A DNA stretch of 64,000 bases. Origin: Ignavibacteria bacterium UBA7675. Its GTDB lineage: Bacteria > Bacteroidota > Ignavibacteria > Kapaibacteriales > UB7675. The stretch covers positions 1 through 64,000 of the forward strand of contig DLHF01000080.1 of NCBI GenBank assembly GCA_002483085.1, read 5' to 3'. The notes below the pieces were generated by a model that made no database searches, was not told the DNA's origin, and saw only the letters and a program-made list of their open reading frames with translations. This document shows positions 59,054 through 64,000 of the stretch, one piece after another. The position numbers were made by a program, and so were the translations under genes. The first letter of the stretch is position 1, and each line of letters opens with the position of its first letter.

Positions 59054-62000
59054 ACTCATCCATAAAAACAAAGTTGCTCGGGGGATATAGCATTCTGCTA
59101 GTACTATTGATTGCAGCAGTATTGGTGGGAGTGCGCGCGCTGTCGGAAACAAACGACCGGCTGGACTACTTGGTAAGTGTTTCGGCACACCGCAGATATC
59201 TTTCCCAAACAGTACTTATAAATGTCTTGCAAGCTGCGCGGCACGAAAAAAATATCATACTGGAAAGCGATCCGGCAAAGAAGAGCCGCTATCGTGAACT
59301 CATTGAGGCCAGCAAAGAGGCCGTTGATAAAAATATTAATGAGTTGCAGCATGTCGTGGACAAAGATGGTCGGACGACACTATACCGGGTCAGTACTTTG
59401 TGGAGTAATTACCAAGACGACTTGGAGAGCATTATTACTCTGGCAATGAAAAATGAAACTGATGCTGCATACCGTATATCGATAGAGACTGGTGCGCCGG
59501 TTCGCGAGTCGGTGGTCCGGCTGTTGGAGCAAATTGTTGCCGAGAGTGAGGATAGCATCGCCAAGGAGGTAGCGGCGAGCGACGCGGCTTATCAGTCGTC
59601 GCTTCAGTTGATCATTATAGTGATTCTCATTAGCTTGCTTGCTGCTGGTATCCTAGCCTACTGGATTGTACAAAGCATTGCAAAGAGAATTGCCTTTATT
59701 ACGGAGCAGGGCGAAAGAATCGCCAGCCGGGAGTTTTTCGAAGAAATAAAAAATGATCGTATAAAAGACGAACTCTCTCCGGTGTTTTATGCCTTATCCA
59801 GCATCGTAAACAGTTTCAGGGACATTACAGCCAATGCGAACAAAGTAGCCGCAGGCAACTATTCAATTGAGATAGAGCCCAGATCGGACAAAGATATTCT
59901 CGGGCTTTCTCTGCGAAAAATGGTGACATCGCTGCGGGGTGCGACTGCTGAAAATCAGCGCCACAACTGGCTCACCCAGGGCCAGAACCAGCTCAACGAG
60001 CAGCTTCGTGGCGACAGGAGCGTGCAGAGCCTTGCCTCGGACGTCGTCTCTTTTTTGTGCAACTATTTGCAGGCTCCTCTTGGCGCGATTTATCTGGTGG
60101 AAGGGGCCATGCTCGAACTCGCTGGTGCCTTTGCTCTATCAGAGCAGAGTGCTCCCCGGAGATTTGCTCTTGGCGAAGGGCTGCCTGGCCAGGCTGCACG
60201 CGAGCAGAAACTACTGCTGCTCACCGATGTAGAGGATAGCTCTCTGCGCGTATCCTCCGCCCTTGTAGATGCTCGCCCAGCACATCTTACCGTGTCTCCC
60301 TTTACACTCGAAGGGACTACCATTGGCGTGGTTGAAATAGGACGGTTCACTCCGTTTACGACCACAGAACTAGAATTCTTGACGGCTGCTATGGAAAGCA
60401 TTGCGATAAGCTGCAATTCGGCTGTTGCCAGAGTGCGTATCCAGGAGCTTTTAGAAGAAACCCAGAAACAGAGCGAAGAACTCCAAATCCAGCAAGAAGA
60501 GCTGCGGCAAGTCAACGAGGAATTGGAAGAACAAGCTCAGAGCCTGAAACAGCAGCAAGAGGAATTGCAGATTACCAACGAGGAATTAGAAGAACAAGCT
60601 CATACCCTTGAGACTAAAAACAGAGAATTAGAGTTCGCTCGTACCGATATCGAACGAAAGAGCCGACAGTTGGAAATAAGCAGCAAGTACAAGTCCGAAT
60701 TCTTGGCGAATATGTCGCATGAGCTGCGTACTCCGCTGAACAGCCTGCTCATTTTGTCGAACCATTTGGCAGAGAATAAGCAGCAGAATCTATTGCAAGA
60801 CCAAGTAGAGAGTGCCGAGATTATTTACAAGAGTGGCTGCGATCTTTTGGCTCTTATCAATGAAGTGCTCGATTTGTCCAAAATCGAAGCCGGCAAAATG
60901 GGTGTAAATCCAGAGAAAGTATGGCTGAAGAGCTTTGCCGACAACCTCTACCGCACATTCAGGCTTCAAGCCGAGGAACGAGGTATCGTGCTCGCTGTAA
61001 ATCTCGCGGATGATCTTCCCGAGTTTATTGTGAGTGACAACCAAAGGCTGGAGCAGGTACTGAAAAATCTACTGTCTAATGCTTTGAAATTTACTCATCA
61101 GGGATCAGTTACTGTTGCTATTTCACGCCAAGCTGGCAGCGTGCTTTCTATTGCTGTACAGGATACGGGCATTGGCATACCTGATGACAAGCTACTGGCT
61201 GTGTTTGAAGCATTCCAGCAGGCCGATGGCAGTACCGCCCGAAAATACGGTGGTACCGGGCTTGGCCTTGCTATTTCGCGTGAACTCACCAAACTGCTCA
61301 ACGGCGAAATATCTGTAGTGAGCGTTGTAAATGAAGGGTCGACATTTACACTTACCATTCCTTTCGAACTCACCGGAGTCCATCCTGTGATGCCCCTAAA
61401 GGAGTCTGCGCCTCCTTCCGTACTGCCTCCTCCTGCAAGCAGCGCAAAATTTCTGCACTATCCAGCAATTGACGACGATAGAGAAGATATACAAGGGGAT
61501 GACAAAGTTGTCCTGGTTATCGAGGACGACCTGAAATTTGCGGAGATACTTCTGAAGCAAGCTCACACCAAAAAGTTTAAGTGTATTGCTGCTGCCACAG
61601 GCGAGGACGGCTTGGCGCTGGTAGCACAGTATCGAGTAGACGCTATTATCCTTGATTTAGACCTGCCTGGCATGAGTGGCCACGATGTGCTGGCCGAGCT
61701 CAAATCTACGCCCAGGCTCAGGCATATTCCTGTGCATATTATGTCGGTAAACGAGCGCACGCTGGGGCCCATAAAAGGGGGTGCTGTGGAATATCTCACA
61801 AAACCCGTCGATAAAGGGCTGCTCGAAGAAGCATTCAACAGAATAGAGAATTTTATCAGCAGAAAAATGAAAAATCTGCTGATAGTAGAGGACGATCCAA
61901 ATTCCCGGACGGCGATAAGAAAGCTGATAGGCAATGGCGATGTTACATGTTTTGAGGCAGAGACAGGACAGCAGGCTTTGCAGATACTCGGCGAACAGCA

Positions 62001-62673
62001 TATTGACTGTATTGTGCTTGATCTCGGGCTGTCGGATATGACGGGCTTTGATTTTATCTATACATTGGAAAATATGCGTGAGCGTGCTATTCCTCCTATT
62101 ATTATTTACACAGGCCGGGAGCTTAGCAGAGAAGAAAACGAAGAATTGGAGAAATACGCCGAGACAGTTATTATCAAAGGCGTGAAGTCCGAAGAAAGGC
62201 TTTTGGACGAAACTGCTCTTTTCTTGCACAGGACTATTGGCAATATGCCTGCTGCCAAGCAGCAGATAATTACTGACCTGTACGACCGGGAGCTTCTGCT
62301 CCACGGGAAAACTGTACTGCTGGTGGACGACGACATGCGCAACGTGTTTGCTTTGTCTAGAGTGCTAAAGGAACGTGGGATGGAAGTTGTGAAGGCAGAG
62401 AACGGGGCAAAAGCTCTTGAAATGCTGGAAAGTCAGCCCGGAATTCATCTGGTGCTTATGGATATTATGATGCCAGTGATGGATGGGTATGAAGCAATGC
62501 GCCGCATCCGAACGCATGAAATCTTTCGGCATCTGCCGATCATTGCGCTAACGGCAAAGGCGATGAAGGACGACAGGCAGAAGTGCCTTGATGCCGGAGC
62601 AAATGATTATATTACAAAACCTGTAGACTTGGAACGATTGCTCTCCTTGTTGCGTGTGTGGCTGAGCAAATAA
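59050..62673 (+). CDS. Hybrid sensor histidine kinase with MCP-like input and three receivers
   Basis: 1207 residues from the ATG at 59050 (ATGA overlap with cheB); the frame is open 49 codons further upstream but that lies inside cheB. TM1 is ~10-31, followed by a helical periplasmic four-helix-bundle-like sensor ~32-190, TM2 ~195-217 and a HAMP-like stretch. A GAF domain covers ~325-465. A Gln/Glu-rich coiled coil covers ~470-540 (repeats of QQEEL..[VT]NEELEEQA). HisKA has His557 (ANMSHELRTPLN), and HATPase has NLLSNALKFT, DTGIGIPDDK and GGTGLGLAIS. Three receivers carry Asp869 (ILDLDLPG), Asp991 (VLDLGLSDMTG) and Asp1138 (LMDIMMPVMDG). With CheR/CheB it probably forms a methylation-tuned phosphorelay; the output is unknown. 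Confidence 0.94.
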   Translation: MNSSIKTKLLGGYSILLVLLIAAVLVGVRALSETNDRLDYLVSVSAHRRYLSQTVLINVLQAARHEKNIILESDPAKKSRYRELIEASKEAVDKNINELQHVVDKDGRTTLYRVSTLWSNYQDDLESIITLAMKNETDAAYRISIETGAPVRESVVRLLEQIVAESEDSIAKEVAASDAAYQSSLQLIIIVILISLLAAGILAYWIVQSIAKRIAFITEQGERIASREFFEEIKNDRIKDELSPVFYALSSIVNSFRDITANANKVAAGNYSIEIEPRSDKDILGLSLRKMVTSLRGATAENQRHNWLTQGQNQLNEQLRGDRSVQSLASDVVSFLCNYLQAPLGAIYLVEGAMLELAGAFALSEQSAPRRFALGEGLPGQAAREQKLLLLTDVEDSSLRVSSALVDARPAHLTVSPFTLEGTTIGVVEIGRFTPFTTTELEFLTAAMESIAISCNSAVARVRIQELLEETQKQSEELQIQQEELRQVNEELEEQAQSLKQQQEELQITNEELEEQAHTLETKNRELEFARTDIERKSRQLEISSKYKSEFLANMSHELRTPLNSLLILSNHLAENKQQNLLQDQVESAEIIYKSGCDLLALINEVLDLSKIEAGKMGVNPEKVWLKSFADNLYRTFRLQAEERGIVLAVNLADDLPEFIVSDNQRLEQVLKNLLSNALKFTHQGSVTVAISRQAGSVLSIAVQDTGIGIPDDKLLAVFEAFQQADGSTARKYGGTGLGLAISRELTKLLNGEISVVSVVNEGSTFTLTIPFELTGVHPVMPLKESAPPSVLPPPASSAKFLHYPAIDDDREDIQGDDKVVLVIEDDLKFAEILLKQAHTKKFKCIAAATGEDGLALVAQYRVDAIILDLDLPGMSGHDVLAELKSTPRLRHIPVHIMSVNERTLGPIKGGAVEYLTKPVDKGLLEEAFNRIENFISRKMKNLLIVEDDPNSRTAIRKLIGNGDVTCFEAETGQQALQILGEQHIDCIVLDLGLSDMTGFDFIYTLENMRERAIPPIIIYTGRELSREENEELEKYAETVIIKGVKSEERLLDETALFLHRTIGNMPAAKQQIITDLYDRELLLHGKTVLLVDDDMRNVFALSRVLKERGMEVVKAENGAKALEMLESQPGIHLVLMDIMMPVMDGYEAMRRIRTHEIFRHLPIIALTAKAMKDDRQKCLDAGANDYITKPVDLERLLSLLRVWLSK

Positions 62674-62682
62674 CAACGAAAC

Positions 62683-63810
62683 ATGAGATTCATGGACAAA
62701 AAACCAAAAATACTTATTGTTGATGACAGGCCCGAAAACCTCGTGGCTTTGGAAGTGATTCTAGAGGATATGGACGTTGAATTGGTAAGAGCCACCAGCG
62801 GCAACGAAGCGCTGAAGCATACGCTCTACCATGATTTCGCTCTTGCTCTGCTCGATATTCAAATGCCCGAAATGGATGGCTACGAATTGGCGAGCATCCT
62901 GCGCGCAGAAGAGAAAACGAGCCGCCTGCCGTTTATCTTTATTTCTGCGGTGTACACCGATCATGTCGATGTGTTCAAAGGGTATGAAAAAGGTGCCTTC
63001 AGTTGTATTACCAAGCCTTTCCAACCTGAGATGCTGCTCAATAAGGTGAAGTTCTTTATTGAAAAACACCAGCAGGATATGGTGATGTATCAGCTCAGCA
63101 GGAATCTGAAAAAAAAAAATACCGATCTGGAAGAAATGAACCGCGAATTAGAGTCTTTTACCTACTCTGTTTCCCACGATTTGCGGGCGCCACTGCGGGC
63201 AATCAACGGATATACGGAGATTCTGCGGCGATCTTACGAACCGACTCTCGACGATAGAGGAAAAAGGCTTTTGGACAAGATTAGCCTGAATACAGAGCGC
63301 ATGGGAGTGCTGATAGAAAATCTCTTGGCTTTTTCGCAGCTCGACAGGCGAAATGTGCATAAGGCACAGGTGGATATGAATGCTTTGGTTCGAGAAGTGC
63401 TTGACGAAGTACATGCGAGCATGCCGTATGTGAGGCCACAAGTACGTATAGCAGAGCTGCAATCCGCGATGGGAGACAGAGAGCTTCTGCGCCAAGTGCT
63501 CGTCAATCTGATTGGCAACGCGTTCAAGTATTCGGGTAAGAAAGAAGAGCCGGTAGTCGAGATTGGTCGTGATGTTGTCGGCGGTGAAGCGGTGTTTTAT
63601 GTAAAAGACAATGGGGTAGGATTCGATATGGAGCAGGCCGGAAGAGTGTTCGGAGTATTTCAGCGGCTGCATGAAGCATCGGAATTCGAGGGCACGGGAA
63701 TAGGTCTCGCCATTGTAGAGCGCATTATTTCTCACCACGGTGGGCGTGTCTGGGCGGAAGCAGAGGTGAACAAGGGTGCTTCATTCTATTTTACTGTTCC
63801 TGCCGAATAA
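62683..63810 (+). CDS. Receiver-histidine kinase hybrid (REC-HisKA-HATPase)
   Basis: 375 residues, starting 9 bp after the hybrid kinase stop; a second in-frame ATG three codons later is possible. The N-terminal receiver (~8-125) has phosphoacceptor Asp58 in LLDIQMPEMDGYEL and the Lys in SCITKPFQPEML. A short coiled linker (KKKNTDLEEMNRELES) leads to a phytochrome-type HisKA with His165 (TYSVSHDLRAPLRAINGY). The HATPase has NLIGNAFKYS, DNGVGFDMEQ and FEGTGIGLAIVERI. There is no sensor domain, so it is likely to receive phosphate from the upstream hybrid kinase and pass it on. It is the last gene of the operon; the final 190 bp of the window hold no supported gene. Confidence 0.92.
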   Translation: MRFMDKKPKILIVDDRPENLVALEVILEDMDVELVRATSGNEALKHTLYHDFALALLDIQMPEMDGYELASILRAEEKTSRLPFIFISAVYTDHVDVFKGYEKGAFSCITKPFQPEMLLNKVKFFIEKHQQDMVMYQLSRNLKKKNTDLEEMNRELESFTYSVSHDLRAPLRAINGYTEILRRSYEPTLDDRGKRLLDKISLNTERMGVLIENLLAFSQLDRRNVHKAQVDMNALVREVLDEVHASMPYVRPQVRIAELQSAMGDRELLRQVLVNLIGNAFKYSGKKEEPVVEIGRDVVGGEAVFYVKDNGVGFDMEQAGRVFGVFQRLHEASEFEGTGIGLAIVERIISHHGGRVWAEAEVNKGASFYFTVPAE

Positions 63811-64000
63811 ATACCGAATATCTGACTTTTGTAATCCTTCTTTCTGTCATATTTTCGCACTTTCTTTTGAAGAGAACAGCACATGTGGATTGAAATATCC
63901 GCTTCGGTGAGAGAGCTACATTCCACAATTTTATGCCGCTGTTTAAGTTCTGTCAGTACGGTGCCGATAAGCAAATAATGTTGTAAATAAAAGAGCGATG

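Noticed and set aside
63786..63974. A 62-codon minus-strand frame at the window end
   Set aside because: It overlaps the kinase 3' end and has no family signature; the part that resembles a LuxR-type helix is too short to support.

Overview
The window comes from a bacterium of the Bacteroidota/Chlorobiota superphylum, most likely a Chlorobiota- or Kapabacteria-like lineage. The evidence is threefold. Six large secreted proteins end in type IX secretion (T9SS) sorting domains. There is a TonB-dependent receptor with a CarboxypepD_reg-like plug extension, paired with a DUF4249 lipoprotein. EF-P carries the HRTPGNLRAFYQ loop I associate with Chlorobi. Promoters also fit the -33/-7 pattern of this phylum (TTG, 18-20 nt, TAnnTTnG). 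The species cannot be named from the sequence alone.

Layout. 0-7 kb: two tandem ~1000-residue IgGFc-binding-like T9SS proteins and a Tat-exported purple-acid-phosphatase-like enzyme (minus strand). 7.5-12.4 kb (plus): a TrmH/SpoU methyltransferase, an MqnA-like protein, a secreted M1 aminopeptidase and aspartate aminotransferase. 12.7-22.4 kb (minus): a secreted propeller protein with rpe and lipoprotein MsrB, a Lon-like protease, and a pair of exported proteins of unknown role. 22.4-24 kb: prfA, then a candidate 6S RNA with its own promoter and terminator. 24-31 kb: an alpha/beta hydrolase, gcvH, accC, accB, efp and tRNA-Cys, then a DUF547 protein and a LamG-T9SS protein. 31-39 kb: an SprA-related putative metalloprotease, a zinc-type oxidoreductase, an RsmB-like methyltransferase, an 0.9-kb non-coding stretch and the TonB receptor/DUF4249 pair. 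39-42 kb: a FIST sensor translationally coupled to a PAS histidine kinase. 42-52 kb: two secreted amidohydrolases, a PKD-T9SS protein, a broken macro-domain gene, an LD-carboxypeptidase and two small membrane proteins. 52-55.5 kb: hflX and dnaB, divergent. 56-57 kb: a probable SUKH-family immunity protein. 57.6-63.8 kb: a tightly coupled cheR-cheB-hybrid kinase-REC kinase operon.

The most unusual content is an interspersed intergenic repeat family of up to about 200-280 bp. Eleven full or partial copies lie in non-coding gaps, on both strands. The ends are recognisable: a GCGCTTC-like left end with a CACCGCGCAGCACATC block, and a right core of GCGACCGGTGACAGCGACC followed by CAGCGACGCCCGTGCCAC. 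The interior varies. Two 48-bp right cores 8.5 kb apart differ at one base. An internal hairpin shows a compensatory pair change, and one copy encloses a 41-codon gene tail. Most of the coding content is otherwise housekeeping or envelope-related, and I see no phage, integrase, transposase gene or CRISPR array.
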